This document shows positions 35,773-45,151 of a stretch of 64,000 nt of DNA, in pieces. Below the pieces are notes generated by a model, which did no database searches, was not told where the DNA came from, and saw only the letters and a program-made list of their open reading frames with translations. This DNA comes from Maribacter sp. ACAM166 (GTDB lineage Bacteria; Bacteroidota; Bacteroidia; Flavobacteriales; Flavobacteriaceae). Location of the stretch: positions 124,001 to 188,000 of the forward strand of contig NZ_VAUW01000003.1 in assembly GCF_005771495.1 (NCBI RefSeq), read 5' to 3'. Positions within the stretch are counted from its first letter, which is position 1. The number at the start of each line of letters is the position of its first letter. Made by a program: the position numbers and the translations under genes.

Positions 35773-36789
35773 CTAAGAAATTTCCAAAATTGCCTGCTTA
35801 AGAGTAGCAATAAATAGGGGCACCTTATACCCATTTTTAGCAAGTGGGCGCGCTATTTTCATAGCTGCTTCTGCCGCCGCAAATGCATTTTCACTGTTAA
35901 TGGTCTTATTTTCAATAGCCTGTTGGGCTTCCATAGAGCGATAAGGTACCGGAGCGGCCGCCCCTAAAACGATGCTCGCCGAACGACAGGTATTCCCCGA
36001 AACCTCAAAAACTACCGCTACATCTCCCAATGACCAGTCATAAGATTCACGGGCCACCTGTTTAATATAAGCGCTCTTGGTATTTTTTGTGGGAGCCGGA
36101 AGAATGATTTCCGTAATAATTTCCTTTGCCTGGAGGATGTTTTCCATAGCGATATCCTTGCCTGCGGTAACAAAGAAATCATCCATGGTCACTTCTTTCT
36201 TTTCTCCTTTACCATTGATGATAACAACACTGGCATTAAAGGCCATCAGTGCCGTAGCTATAGAGGATGCATGGACGCTTACACAGGAACCATTGTCGAT
36301 AATAGCGTGATTTTCATTTTCGCCAGTTTCAGATTGGCGGGCAAAACAACGAGCTCCTCCTTTGCGGAAGCAATCGTGATCGGCAGAGCGAAAATACCAG
36401 CATCGGTTACGTTGGGCTATATTTCCTCCCAAGGTGGACATATTACGTAGTTGGGGGGTGGCAGCATGGTTTACCGCTTGATGCAGTGCCCAATAATGAT
36501 TCTTTGTTTCAGGATTTGACGCTATTTCGGCCAAGGTTACATTGGATCCGATGCTCATTCCCTTTTTAGGGTCATAGCTGATTTTGTCCAGATCTGGAAT
36601 GTTTCGAATATTGACGATTTTTTGCGGTTTGAGCAGGCCTTCCTTTACCCAGTCGAAGACATCAATACCTCCCGATTTAAAAACCGCTGCTTTATCGGTA
36701 GCCTGATATAACTCTTCTGATACTGTTGAATTCACTTGTTCAAGGGCATCTTCAACAGATTTGGCTTCGTACCAACTAAATTTATTCAT
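35773..36789 (-). CDS. Xanthine/aldehyde dehydrogenase FAD-binding subunit (YagS-like)
   Basis: 338 residues. FAD-binding PCMH-type start (FSWYEAKSVEDALEQVNSTV), AVFKSGGIDVFDWVKEGLLK, GSNVTLAEIASNPE, then STLGGNIAQRNRCWYFRSAD with the Cys-rich insertion FRKGGARCFARQSETGENE that carries an extra [4Fe-4S] cluster in YagS/PaoB-type enzymes. It passes electrons between the Mo and acceptor sites of a three-subunit periplasmic-type oxidase. Confidence 0.9.
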   Translation of the reverse strand: MNKFSWYEAKSVEDALEQVNSTVSEELYQATDKAAVFKSGGIDVFDWVKEGLLKPQKIVNIRNIPDLDKISYDPKKGMSIGSNVTLAEIASNPETKNHYWALHQAVNHAATPQLRNMSTLGGNIAQRNRCWYFRSADHDCFRKGGARCFARQSETGENENHAIIDNGSCVSVHASSIATALMAFNASVVIINGKGEKKEVTMDDFFVTAGKDIAMENILQAKEIITEIILPAPTKNTKSAYIKQVARESYDWSLGDVAVVFEVSGNTCRSASIVLGAAAPVPYRSMEAQQAIENKTINSENAFAAAEAAMKIARPLAKNGYKVPLFIATLKQAILEIS

Positions 36790-36799
36790 GTCTTTGTAT

Positions 36800-39144
36800 T
36801 TAAGAGACTTTATTCAATGCTTTAAGAATACTCGATGGCGTAATGGGTATTTCATATAACCTTACCCCAATGGCGTTATAAACTGCATTGGCAATCGCGG
36901 CCGCCGTTGCAATATTTGCTGGTTCCCCTATGCCATACGCATCCGTTGAGGAAAGTGCAGAATATTCCTCGACAATTATGGTTTCGATCTCGGGAATTTC
37001 CATGGAAAATGGCACCTTGTACTGATCTACATTGGCATTCATCATATGACCCGTACCTTTGTCCATCACCCTATTTTCATATAAAGCATACGATACACCT
37101 TGAATGACTCCTCCATTTATTTGACTTTCCAATTGACCTATATTGAGCGGTCTGCCACAACTGTGGGCAGCGACGATTTTATCGACCTTTACAAATCCTG
37201 TTTCGGTATTGACACTTACTTCTGCAAATTGTACCGAGCCCAGATCACCATAGGCCAGTCCCCATGGTTGTTGAAAGCCACCATAATCATCCGATCGGCT
37301 TGCAATTTTACTGATTTGGCTGGTCTGCATTAATTTGGTCGCCTCTTTAAAGGGCATTTTCAGACCAGCATCCTTTTTACTGCTTACCTGACCATTCTCA
37401 ATAAACAATTCGGATGAATCCGTTTTCCATTCCTTGGCGACCAATTTCAATAACGCGTTTTTTGCCTCAAAAGCTGCGTTACGGGTCGGAGGGGTAATAG
37501 AACCGGTGACCACACTTCCCCCGGAACCGGGTCCCACCGGGAAAAAGGTATCGCCAATATTGACCGTAATATCTTTTACCTGAAGCCCTAATTCCTCCGC
37601 GACAACTTGGGCAAGAATGGTTTTTGTCCCTGTTCCTATGTCCTGGACGCCAGATCGTATTTCAACACCACCATCGTTATGAATCTTAACTTCTACGGAA
37701 GAATCGAGCGTTACGAATCGCGGCCAAGTAGATTGGCCTATTCCAAGTCCTTTCTTTACTATGCCTTTGTCACTGCCAGCGGGTTGACGTCGTGACCAAT
37801 CGAAAAGTTTCGCTCCGCGTTGGCGCTCCACCTTTCTTACCTCACTTTTATCTATTTGATTCCTATAACTTAAGGGGTCTACATTTAGTTTTTCCGCCAA
37901 TTCATCAATAGCCTGTTCCAGCCCAAAAGCACCTTGAACATTACCAGGTGCACGCCAAGCAGCCCCGGGGCCAGCGTTGGTCAATACATCATATTGTTCG
38001 GTCGCAAAATTAGGACAGGGATACAGTATTTGTGCTATCCGACCAACGCCAGCACCAAGGGCTACCCCTGCCGTTCCATGGGAACGTTGTTGAATTCCCG
38101 TCAAGGTACCATCTTTCTTGGCTCCTATTTTTAGATATTGAATTGAGTTGGGCCGGTTTCCCTCAGAATGGTGTTCTTCTTTTCGATCCATCATTAGCCA
38201 AACCGGTCTTCCGGATTTTTTGGCAAGATTTGCCGCCATGGGACCAAAGCTGCCTGCACTATGTTTGGCACCAAATCCGCCACCCATAAAATCACAGACT
38301 ACCCGGACTTTACTTTTTGGTAAATTAAAGACGCTGGCCATTTCATTTCTTACCGCATTGGTATTTTGGGTAGATGCATAGATCATCATCACGTCAGAAT
38401 TCCAGTCGACCACGACGCCATGCGTCTCTAAGGGCATATGTGTCTGCACCTGCGTGCGGTATGTTCTTTCCACTACAACATCCGCTTCTTTGAAACCTTC
38501 TTCCAAATTACCTCTGGGGCCACCAAAAAAACTACTGGTAGATGGTCCCCTAACATTACCTTCCCCTTCACTGCCATCATGCGTTTCGCCTACATCCCGC
38601 CATCTTCCTTTTGCGTAACGGGCTCGTCAAATACGACAGGCGCATTGATTTCCATGGCAGCTTCAAGGTCTATGACGAAAGGCTTCTTTTCATAGTTCAC
38701 TTTGATCAAGGAAATGGCATCTTTGGCAATTTCCAGACTTTCAGCTGCTATACCTCCCAAGGGTTGGCCCACATACTTTACCATTGGGTATTTACCATTC
38801 TTATTCCCTTCCCCTTCTTTCTGGACATTTTCGATAAGGTGTATGGCATGCACGCCTGATAGACTTTTGGCATTGCTGATGTCGATAGAGGTAATCACTG
38901 CGTGGGGTACGTTTGAACGCAACATTTTCGCGTAGAGCATCCCAAGCAATCTGATGTCGGAAGTATATATTGCCTTACCTGTCACTTTATCGAGGGCATC
39001 GATTCTTGTGACTCTTTTTCCAATTATTTTTAATTTATCGTTGACAGGCCATACGGGTGGCTCTTCAATAGGGATATCCCTTTCTATTTCACTTAAATTA
39101 TGCCCTGGAATACCGTATGGGAATTTTTCTTTTCTCGTATCCAT
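36800..39144 (-). pseudogene. Molybdopterin-binding subunit (YagR-like) split by a frameshift
   Basis: Two frames together make one YagR-type subunit of about 780 residues. The 5' part (39144 to about 38590) has MDTRKEKFPYGIPG, KVTGKAIYTSDIRLLGM and VGQPLGGIAAESLE; it stops at MTAG after KEDGG. The 3' part continues DVGETHDGSEGEGNVRGPST and FFGGPRGNLEEGFKEADVVV, then RAPGNVQGAF and GIGEPANIATAAAIANAV with the molybdopterin residues. The shift lies near 38605-38612 in GGCGGGATG; a -1 slip at GGG restores the frame. This may be a mutation, a sequencing error, or programmed frameshifting. The rest of the protein appears intact. Confidence 0.8.
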
Positions 39145-39145
39145 C

Positions 39146-39781
39146 TTATATCGTTTTTTTTGCTGCTGCCAAAGTAGCCTTAAAGACATGGGGATGCGTA
39201 CCACAACGACAAAGGTTGCCCCTAGTGGCATTTTTTACATCTTCCAAATTGAGATCGGTGCTGTTATCCACAACGTGCACGCAAGACATGATCATCCCGG
39301 GTGTACAGTAGCCACATTGGGAAGCATCATGTTCGATAAAAGCTTTCTGAACCGGATGCAATTCGCCGTTTTTTGCTATACCTTCAATGGTCGTAATTTC
39401 TTTGTCTGCGACATCAAAAACCGACATCATGCAGGAGTTAACAGGTTTTCCGTCCAAGTAAACCGTACATGCCGAACAGGAGCCCCGATCACAACCAACC
39501 TTGGTTCCCGTAAGCTCCAAATGGTCTCTTAAGGCAGAGGCCAATGTTGTTCTGGGTTCCACACTAAGTGATTTCACTAAACCATTGACCTTCATCTTGA
39601 TGGTCATGGCATCGGGGCCAAATTCTTCCCCGGCACTACGATGCTCCCTATAGTCTAAAGCAAAAGCATTTGTCGTTAGCAGTACACTACCCGCGGTGGA
39701 TAATCCGGCACCCCTAATGAAACTTCGCCTACTTAAACCTTTTGTTGGTTTGAATTTCGAATCTTGGTTTTTATCTTCCAT
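39146..39781 (-). CDS. Xanthine/aldehyde dehydrogenase [2Fe-2S] subunit with Tat signal
   Basis: 211 residues. N-terminal twin-arginine signal (LSRRSFIRGAGLSTAGSVLL, ANAF-type cleavage) for folded export. Plant-type ferredoxin domain with GCDRGSCSACTVYLDG and C-terminal [2Fe-2S] helical bundle HDASQCGYCTPGMIMSCVHV and RGNLCRCGTHP. It overlaps by adjacency (1 nt spacing) with the molybdopterin subunit. The enzyme should work in the periplasm. Confidence 0.93.
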   Translation of the reverse strand: MEDKNQDSKFKPTKGLSRRSFIRGAGLSTAGSVLLTTNAFALDYREHRSAGEEFGPDAMTIKMKVNGLVKSLSVEPRTTLASALRDHLELTGTKVGCDRGSCSACTVYLDGKPVNSCMMSVFDVADKEITTIEGIAKNGELHPVQKAFIEHDASQCGYCTPGMIMSCVHVVDNSTDLNLEDVKNATRGNLCRCGTHPHVFKATLAAAKKTI

Positions 39782-39829
39782 AAGATTTTACTATGGGTTT
39801 ATAAACTATTCAATTTAATTAAACAGTCA

Positions 39830-40285
39830 TTAAGCACTTAAATTCAACTGTTTGACCATTTCCTCAGTATCAATTACATATTCCGTAACCTTGAAAACTT
39901 CTTTTCGGTTTTTTCTAAAATCGTTGACAAAATCGGCAAGCTTTTCCTCAAGCTGCTCATGTTCTGCTCTGAATTGATGCGAATCGTACGCAAAAGGATT
40001 ATCGATCAACTCAGTCAAATGGTGTAAGTGTTTGTCTGCCCTGTTCAGCAAAGCACCACATTGGTTGTCCATTTGTAGTAACCCAACCTCGATTTCGCGA
40101 ACCATGTCAATGTTCTCTTTTTTTGAGATCCACATAAAATATTTGTCGATCAGATGGTGTAAAAATTTGAGGTCATCATTATAAAACTGAAGGTCGGATT
40201 TCCAGTCTTCCGTGAGTAAATAAAGTTCTTGCCAATCGGCTTCTAGTATGTAATTGGCCTTGGGCCTGCTTCTAAAGTGTGTCAT
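39830..40285 (-). CDS. Hypothetical helical protein, family W (copy 3)
   Basis: 151 residues from MTHFRSRPKAN; the longer frame overlaps the lipoyl gene and is less likely. LLTEDWKSDLQFYNDDLKFL matches the W.S.L.F..DEL.F block of 13238-13645 and 23805-24209; later ELIDNPFAYDSHQFRAEHEQ then LEEKLADFVNDFRKNRKEVF. It lies 4 bp after the lipoyl-domain gene, hence in the PDH operon. Function unknown. Confidence 0.75.
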   Translation of the reverse strand: MTHFRSRPKANYILEADWQELYLLTEDWKSDLQFYNDDLKFLHHLIDKYFMWISKKENIDMVREIEVGLLQMDNQCGALLNRADKHLHHLTELIDNPFAYDSHQFRAEHEQLEEKLADFVNDFRKNRKEVFKVTEYVIDTEEMVKQLNLSA

Positions 40286-40289
40286 TTTT

Positions 40290-40535
40290 TTATGATTTTT
40301 CGGCCTTTGCAATAACTTCCCCTGTTTTGGCCGTTTCCCCACGTTTTATCTTGATTTCTTTTAAGATTCCCGAAAAAGGTGCAGGTACCTCAAAGGCTAC
40401 CTTTTCGGTCTGCACCTCTACCAAAGTTTCGCCCTCCTCAAAAGATTCGCCGATTTCCTTGTACCAGAGTACGATAGAACTTTCGGCATCTTCGCCCAAT
40501 TCCTTAGGGAGTATTATTTCACTTAATTTCGCCAT
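40290..40535 (-). CDS. Stand-alone lipoyl (biotinyl/lipoyl) domain protein
   Basis: 81 residues, just one lipoyl domain: IILPKELGEDAESSIVLWYK, EEGETLVEVQTEKVAFEVPA with the lipoylated Lys in QTEK, and a closing VIAKAEKS. A normal dihydrolipoamide acyltransferase (E2) would continue for another 300 residues or more with a subunit-binding and a catalytic domain; both are missing here, and the frame ends cleanly. It presumably serves as a mobile lipoyl carrier for the E1 genes immediately upstream. Confidence 0.85.
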   Translation of the reverse strand: MAKLSEIILPKELGEDAESSIVLWYKEIGESFEEGETLVEVQTEKVAFEVPAPFSGILKEIKIKRGETAKTGEVIAKAEKS

Positions 40536-40539
40536 ATTT

Positions 40540-41565
40540 TTAGGCCGTTACCATTTTTTCCACTGCATTGATAATATCCTTTGCATCCGGAATCACAAAC
40601 TTTTCCATGATACGGCTGTAGGGAATCGGCACATCGGGAATCGCCAAACGGACAATAGGTACCTTTAGATAATCAAAACCTTCGGAGGCTACAATGGCAC
40701 TAACCTCGGCAGTAATTCCGTAGGAATAATAATCCTCATCGACGACCACTAAACGGCCTGTCTTTTCAACGGATTTCAAAATGGTTTCCTTATCGATAGG
40801 TTTTATCGAACGCAAATCGATAACCTCGGCATCAATACCTCTTTCGGCCAGTTTTTTGGCTGCATCGAGTGCTTCCACGGTCATCATCTGTGCGCCGACG
40901 ATGGTCACATCTTTTCCTTCGCGTACTACTTTTGCCTTGTCCAACGGCACCGTATAGGCTTCTTCGGGAACAGGGCCAAGAGAGGCATCCAACTGATCCA
41001 TCCAACCCAATCCTTGCAGGGTTTTATGGAACATGAACACCACGGGATTGTCATCACGTATCGCCGAGATCAACATCCCCTTAATATCATGCGGAAAGGT
41101 GGGTGCCACCACTTTCATTCCGGGCAGATGCCCGAAACTGGCATACAGCGTTTGCGAATGTTGTGCGGCATCGCTATACCCGCCGCCCACGGCGGTCAAT
41201 AGCGTAATGGGCAGTTTCACATGGCCTCCGCTCATATAAGGTATCTTGGCCATGTGGTTGTAGATCTGATCCATGACCACACCGTGAAAATCCACGAACA
41301 TTAGTTCTACCACGGGTCGTAGCCCTTCGGCAGCGGCACCGATGGCCGCACCGATAAAGCCAGTTTCGGAAATGGGGGTGTCCATGATACGGTCTTCGCC
41401 GAATTTGTCGTACAGTCCGGTAGTGGAACCAAAAATTCCTCCGTATTTGCCGACATCCTCGCCCATGACAAAGATGCTTTCGTCCCTGTTCATTTCTTGT
41501 TCCAAGGCTTGCGCCATGGCCTTACTTCCGGTAAGTTTTCTTGTTTTTTCTTTTGTTGCTTCCAT
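40540..41565 (-). CDS. Pyruvate/2-oxoacid dehydrogenase E1 beta subunit
   Basis: 341 residues from MEATKEKT; an in-frame earlier Met adds 15 residues unlike the family. Motifs: SIFVMGEDVGKYGGIFG, DTPISETGFIGAAIGAAAEG, RPVVELMFVDF, QMTVEALDAAKKLAERGIDA-type C-terminal domain with EVIDLRSIKPID. With E1 alpha it forms the thiamine-diphosphate decarboxylase of pyruvate, acetoin or branched-chain complexes. Confidence 0.92.
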   Translation of the reverse strand: MEATKEKTRKLTGSKAMAQALEQEMNRDESIFVMGEDVGKYGGIFGSTTGLYDKFGEDRIMDTPISETGFIGAAIGAAAEGLRPVVELMFVDFHGVVMDQIYNHMAKIPYMSGGHVKLPITLLTAVGGGYSDAAQHSQTLYASFGHLPGMKVVAPTFPHDIKGMLISAIRDDNPVVFMFHKTLQGLGWMDQLDASLGPVPEEAYTVPLDKAKVVREGKDVTIVGAQMMTVEALDAAKKLAERGIDAEVIDLRSIKPIDKETILKSVEKTGRLVVVDEDYYSYGITAEVSAIVASEGFDYLKVPIVRLAIPDVPIPYSRIMEKFVIPDAKDIINAVEKMVTA

Positions 41566-41634
41566 AATTGATATTTTTATTGTTATTCCCTTGAAGAAGG
41601 GAATCTTCAAAATTTCTTTCTAAAAAGATACTTT

Positions 41635-42624
41635 CTATACAAACACATCCTCTAAAGCGGCTTCAGGTTCCGGGTATTCGCTGTTAATCGCAAATTCATA
41701 GGCATTATCGACCTCTTTTAAAATCTGCTGATCAAGTGCCTTTATATCGTCCTCGGAGGCTAAAGTCTCCTTTAAAAGGTATTTTTTCAACCGTTCAATA
41801 GGATCATTGGCCCTTAATTTGGATACTTCGTCCTTTGGCCTGTACAACTCGGGGTCGCCCTGAAAATGTCCCAAATACCGATACGTCTCGATTTCGATGA
41901 TCGATGGCCCTTCGCCTTTTCTTGCGCGTTCGACCGCTTCTTTGCTGACCCTGTACATTTCCAAAGGGTCGTTATCCCGTACCTCATACCCTTTTATGCC
42001 ATAAGCAGCAGCCCTAACATCGTTGGTCGGCACACAAGTGGATTTATCTTTGGCTACCGAAATGCCCCACGCATTGTCTTCAACGACTACAATAAAGGGC
42101 AGGTTCCATAAGGCCGCTAGATTTAGTGATTCGTGAAAGGCTCCGGAATTTACCGCACCTTCGCCGATGAATGCCACGGCCACACGATCCGTACCTTTCT
42201 TTTTGTTCGCCAAAGCGGCACCCACGGCATGTGGAATACCTCCACCAACAATTCCCCCGCAAGAGAATTTTACATTAGGGTCGAACAAGTGCATGTGTCC
42301 GCCCTTGCCTTTGCCCAATCCTGTTTTTTTACCGAAAATCTCGGCGGTCATTTTTTTCAGGTCAACACCCTTGGCGATAGCCTGATGGTGCGGACGGTGG
42401 GTTGCGGTTACGGTATCTTCATTTGTGAGATGCACGATCATTGATGCGGCTGCAGGCTCTTGTCCGTTCGACAAATGCATCTCTCCCGGTACCGGCCCTG
42501 CACCGATATTGAACACAGGCTGTTTGCCTTCCATATAGGCTTTTTCCATTCGTTCCTCAAAATATCGGGAAGTTTTCATCTTGCGATAGATCCACAGAAG
42601 GTCTTGTTTATTGTTGTTCTTCAT
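41635..42624 (-). CDS. Pyruvate/2-oxoacid dehydrogenase E1 alpha subunit
   Basis: 329 residues. ThDP motif GEGAVNSGAFHESLNLAALW to NLPFIVVVEDNAWGISV, plus GKGKGGHMHLFDP and TYRYLGHFQGDPELYR. It resembles AcoA/PdhA of the heterotetrameric E1 class. First gene of an operon E1 alpha-E1 beta-lipoyl-family W, under box promoter 42647-42689. E2 and E3 subunits are absent from the window. Confidence 0.92.
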   Translation of the reverse strand: MKNNNKQDLLWIYRKMKTSRYFEERMEKAYMEGKQPVFNIGAGPVPGEMHLSNGQEPAAASMIVHLTNEDTVTATHRPHHQAIAKGVDLKKMTAEIFGKKTGLGKGKGGHMHLFDPNVKFSCGGIVGGGIPHAVGAALANKKKGTDRVAVAFIGEGAVNSGAFHESLNLAALWNLPFIVVVEDNAWGISVAKDKSTCVPTNDVRAAAYGIKGYEVRDNDPLEMYRVSKEAVERARKGEGPSIIEIETYRYLGHFQGDPELYRPKDEVSKLRANDPIERLKKYLLKETLASEDDIKALDQQILKEVDNAYEFAINSEYPEPEAALEDVFV

Positions 42625-42646
42625 GACGATAATTTTTTAAGATGGA

Positions 42647-42689
42647 TAAATGTATTTTATCTCTATGGTTTTCAAAATGACCTAGGTCA
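42647..42689 (-). promoter_or_regulatory. Crp/Fnr-type box promoter of PDH E1 operon
   Basis: Box TGACCTAGGTCA, a perfect palindrome, at 42678-42689; minus-strand -7 TACATTTA at 42647-42654. Confidence 0.85.
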
Positions 42690-42731
42690 TCCTAACAAAA
42701 AGATGGATTAATCCCAAATTCTTCCTGAAAC

Positions 42732-42774
42732 TGACCTTCGTCATGGCGCATGCTGTCGCCTCCTTCTATTTTTA
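42732..42774 (+). promoter_or_regulatory. Crp/Fnr-type box promoter of Usp (copy 1)
   Basis: Box TGACCTTCGTCA at 42732-42743; -7 TATTTTTA at 42767-42774. Back to back with the PDH box. Confidence 0.85.
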
Positions 42775-42801
42775 TCCCACTAAAACACAAAAAAGTGTGC
42801 C

Positions 42802-43653
42802 ATGAACAAACGTATTCTTTTACCGACCGATTTCTCGAAGAACGCTCTGAATGCTATCCGCTATGCATTGGAACTCTATAGGGAGATAGATTGCGATTTC
42901 TATTTTGTTAACGTGTACCATGTTGATGGCTATACACTCGACAATATGATAATGATACCAGAGCCTGGTGAACCTGCCTACGAAGCGGCGCGGGTAAAAT
43001 CGGAGGAGGGACTCGAAAACCTTATGGAACAACTGCGGATCCACCCCGATAACCCCAAGCATACCTACCATCAGATCTCCACTTTCAATTCGTTGTTGGA
43101 GGCCGTAAACAATACCATCGCCAAAAAGGATATCGATATCGTGGTCATGGGCACCAAGGGCACCACGGGATCCCGAACGGTTATCTATGGCACCAACACG
43201 ATCAATGTCATGGAGAAAATACGGGCTTGCCCGGTGCTGGCCGTACCGGAAAATGTGCGGTTTTCGCCGCCAAAAGAAGTTGTTTTTCCGACCGATTTCA
43301 AGACCGTGTTCAAGCATAAGGAACTTGCCTACCTTATCGAGATCTGTACCGCGCACAGGGCGTTCATTCGGGTACTGCATATCGATGATGGCGACGATCT
43401 TAACCGGAAACAGCAAGAAAACAAGGAGCTGTTGGAAACTATTCTGCACCAAGCGGACCACAGTTTCCACACCCTAACACATATAAAAGTACAGGAGGGT
43501 ATCAACACCTTCATCGAAAGCCGTGATAGCGACATGATCGCCTTTATCAACCGGAAACACCACTTTTTCGGAAGCATCTTTACCAAACCGCTCGTCAAGG
43601 AGTTGGGCTACCATTCGCAAATTCCCATTTTGGTACTTCGCGACCATTCGTAA
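42802..43653 (+). CDS. Universal stress protein, tandem domains (copy 1)
   Basis: 283 residues with two Usp domains (about 1-145 and 150-283). MNKRILLPTDFSKNALNAIR opens the first; DIVVMGTKGTTGSRTVIYGT is the ATP-binding G-x2-G-x9-G(S/T)-type loop. The second domain opens VVFPTDFKTVFKHKELAYLI and has lost a complete nucleotide loop. Own box promoter. Usp proteins of this class accumulate in energy or oxygen limitation. Confidence 0.92.
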   Translation: MNKRILLPTDFSKNALNAIRYALELYREIDCDFYFVNVYHVDGYTLDNMIMIPEPGEPAYEAARVKSEEGLENLMEQLRIHPDNPKHTYHQISTFNSLLEAVNNTIAKKDIDIVVMGTKGTTGSRTVIYGTNTINVMEKIRACPVLAVPENVRFSPPKEVVFPTDFKTVFKHKELAYLIEICTAHRAFIRVLHIDDGDDLNRKQQENKELLETILHQADHSFHTLTHIKVQEGINTFIESRDSDMIAFINRKHHFFGSIFTKPLVKELGYHSQIPILVLRDHS

Positions 43654-43755
43654 ATCGCAGAGCAATACTTTAAAATCGTAAAATTTTTGGGGAAGGGGGC
43701 CAGTTTTCCATAGAAAAACTTCAAAACTCATTATATACAAAAATACCTTAAGAAG

Positions 43756-43798
43756 TGACCTAGGTCATTTCATGGATTGATTTTGGAACCTACTTTTG
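43756..43798 (+). promoter_or_regulatory. Crp/Fnr-type box promoter of Usp (copy 2)
   Basis: Box TGACCTAGGTCA at 43756-43767; -7 TACTTTTG, a perfect TAnnTTTG, at 43791-43798. Predicted start site about 43803, so the box centre (43761.5) is near -41. Confidence 0.88.
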
Positions 43799-43821
43799 AT
43801 ATGTTGAAAAATCTAATAGTA

Positions 43822-44697
43822 ATGAAGACAATTCTATACACCACCGATTATTCCGAAAATTCCGTAGCCGCTTTAAAATACGCGCAAAAAATGTCGGAAC
43901 AGATGGAAACCCGTTTAGTGATTTCCCATGTATTCGATTATCCGACCGTTTTGGGTTCGGAAGCACTCTCGGAACCCTTTCCACAATTGGAGAAAGATGC
44001 TTTTAGAACGCACCAAGCTAAACTAGAGAAATTCTGTGAGGCGCACCTTGGAAGCGACTGGAAAACCCCGAACATAGAGTTGGAGGTCGTTGAAAACAAG
44101 TCCGTGCTAAAAGGCATTATTTCGGTGGCCGATCAATGGCACGCCTATTTGATAGTCGTTGGTATGAAGGGGGGAAGTACGTTACGGGAAATGCTAATGG
44201 GTAGCACGACAAAACATCTTATCGAAAAAGCACCTTGTCCCATTTTATCCATTCCAGCAGATGCAAGTTATATGCCGTTAAAGACTATCGTATACGCCAC
44301 CGATTTTGAGGATGAGGATGTGTATGCCATTCGAAAATTGGCGGAAATGGCCAAGCAGTTCGAGGCCGAGATTAAAGTCGTTCATATTTCCACCAAAGAA
44401 GAATATGCAGGCGATATGCTAATGGAATGGTTCAAAACGACGCTCCGAGAAAAAGTAAGCTATGAGCGAATGGATTTTAAGGTGTTGTTTACCGATGATG
44501 TTTTTAATTCCCTTAGAATTTATCTTGGGAATACGAATGCAGATCTGATGGTCATGCTCGAAAGGGAACATAAAAGCATCATAAAAAAATGGTTCCATCG
44601 GGATCTTGTCAAAAAAATGGAAAACTACGGAAGGATGCCTCTTTTAAGTTTTAGGGGTGCTAACCATCAACACTTTTATTTTAAGGCAGCACTTTAA
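43822..44697 (+). CDS. Universal stress protein, tandem domains (copy 2)
   Basis: 291 residues from MKTILYTTDYSENSVAALKY; in-frame upstream starts at 43777 and 43801 are respectively before and at the predicted transcription start. Domain 1 has LIVVGMKGGSTLREMLMGST; domain 2 opens TIVYATDFEDEDVYAIRKLA. Followed after 11 bp by a small membrane protein. Confidence 0.92.
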   Translation: MKTILYTTDYSENSVAALKYAQKMSEQMETRLVISHVFDYPTVLGSEALSEPFPQLEKDAFRTHQAKLEKFCEAHLGSDWKTPNIELEVVENKSVLKGIISVADQWHAYLIVVGMKGGSTLREMLMGSTTKHLIEKAPCPILSIPADASYMPLKTIVYATDFEDEDVYAIRKLAEMAKQFEAEIKVVHISTKEEYAGDMLMEWFKTTLREKVSYERMDFKVLFTDDVFNSLRIYLGNTNADLMVMLEREHKSIIKKWFHRDLVKKMENYGRMPLLSFRGANHQHFYFKAAL

Positions 44698-44708
44698 AAT
44701 CTATTGAA

Positions 44709-45002
44709 ATGGCCAGAAGAATCTACAGTATAGTAATCGCAGTTGCATTAGGATTGGGTTTTTACCTATACACTATCAAGGACACCCATTCGGACACCTT
44801 TTTGATTATAATTTCAGGACTGATTTTTACGCTTTTGAGTGTCGGCATCCATGGATTGATCGCACATTCGCTGCACCCGAAAGTGAAGGGCGGTATTTTG
44901 ACCTATCCCTTGTTGATGGGTGTACTTTGGGCCGTACTGTTCTTTTTGTTCGTGTTTTTTGTGATTCCGATGTTCTGCCCCGATTTTTTGTTGACACCTT
45001 GA
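44709..45002 (+). CDS. Small three-span membrane protein
   Basis: 97 residues, with hydrophobic segments at about 5-22 (IYSIVIAVALGLGFYLY), 31-52 (TFLIIISGLIFTLLSVGIHG) and 65-90 (LMGVLWAVLFFLFVFFVIPM). Not recognised as a named family. It follows the Usp gene in the same transcript. Confidence 0.65.
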   Translation: MARRIYSIVIAVALGLGFYLYTIKDTHSDTFLIIISGLIFTLLSVGIHGLIAHSLHPKVKGGILTYPLLMGVLWAVLFFLFVFFVIPMFCPDFLLTP

Positions 45003-45082
45003 TTGCTCTAGTTCTGATCAACGCCACTTTTTAGTTGAAGGTTTACTTTTTCATCCTAAAAAAATCACAAATGCGATCAAAA

Positions 45083-45125
45083 TGATGCAGGTCATTTTCG
45101 CTATGCGAATTGCGTACTATATTGA
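45083..45125 (+). promoter_or_regulatory. Crp/Fnr-type box promoter of the 45152 gene
   Basis: Box TGATGCAGGTCA at 45083-45094, flanked by AAAA and TTTT; -7 TATATTGA at 45118-45125. Confidence 0.75.
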
Positions 45126-45151
45126 GAAAATAATCCCAAAAAGCAATATAA

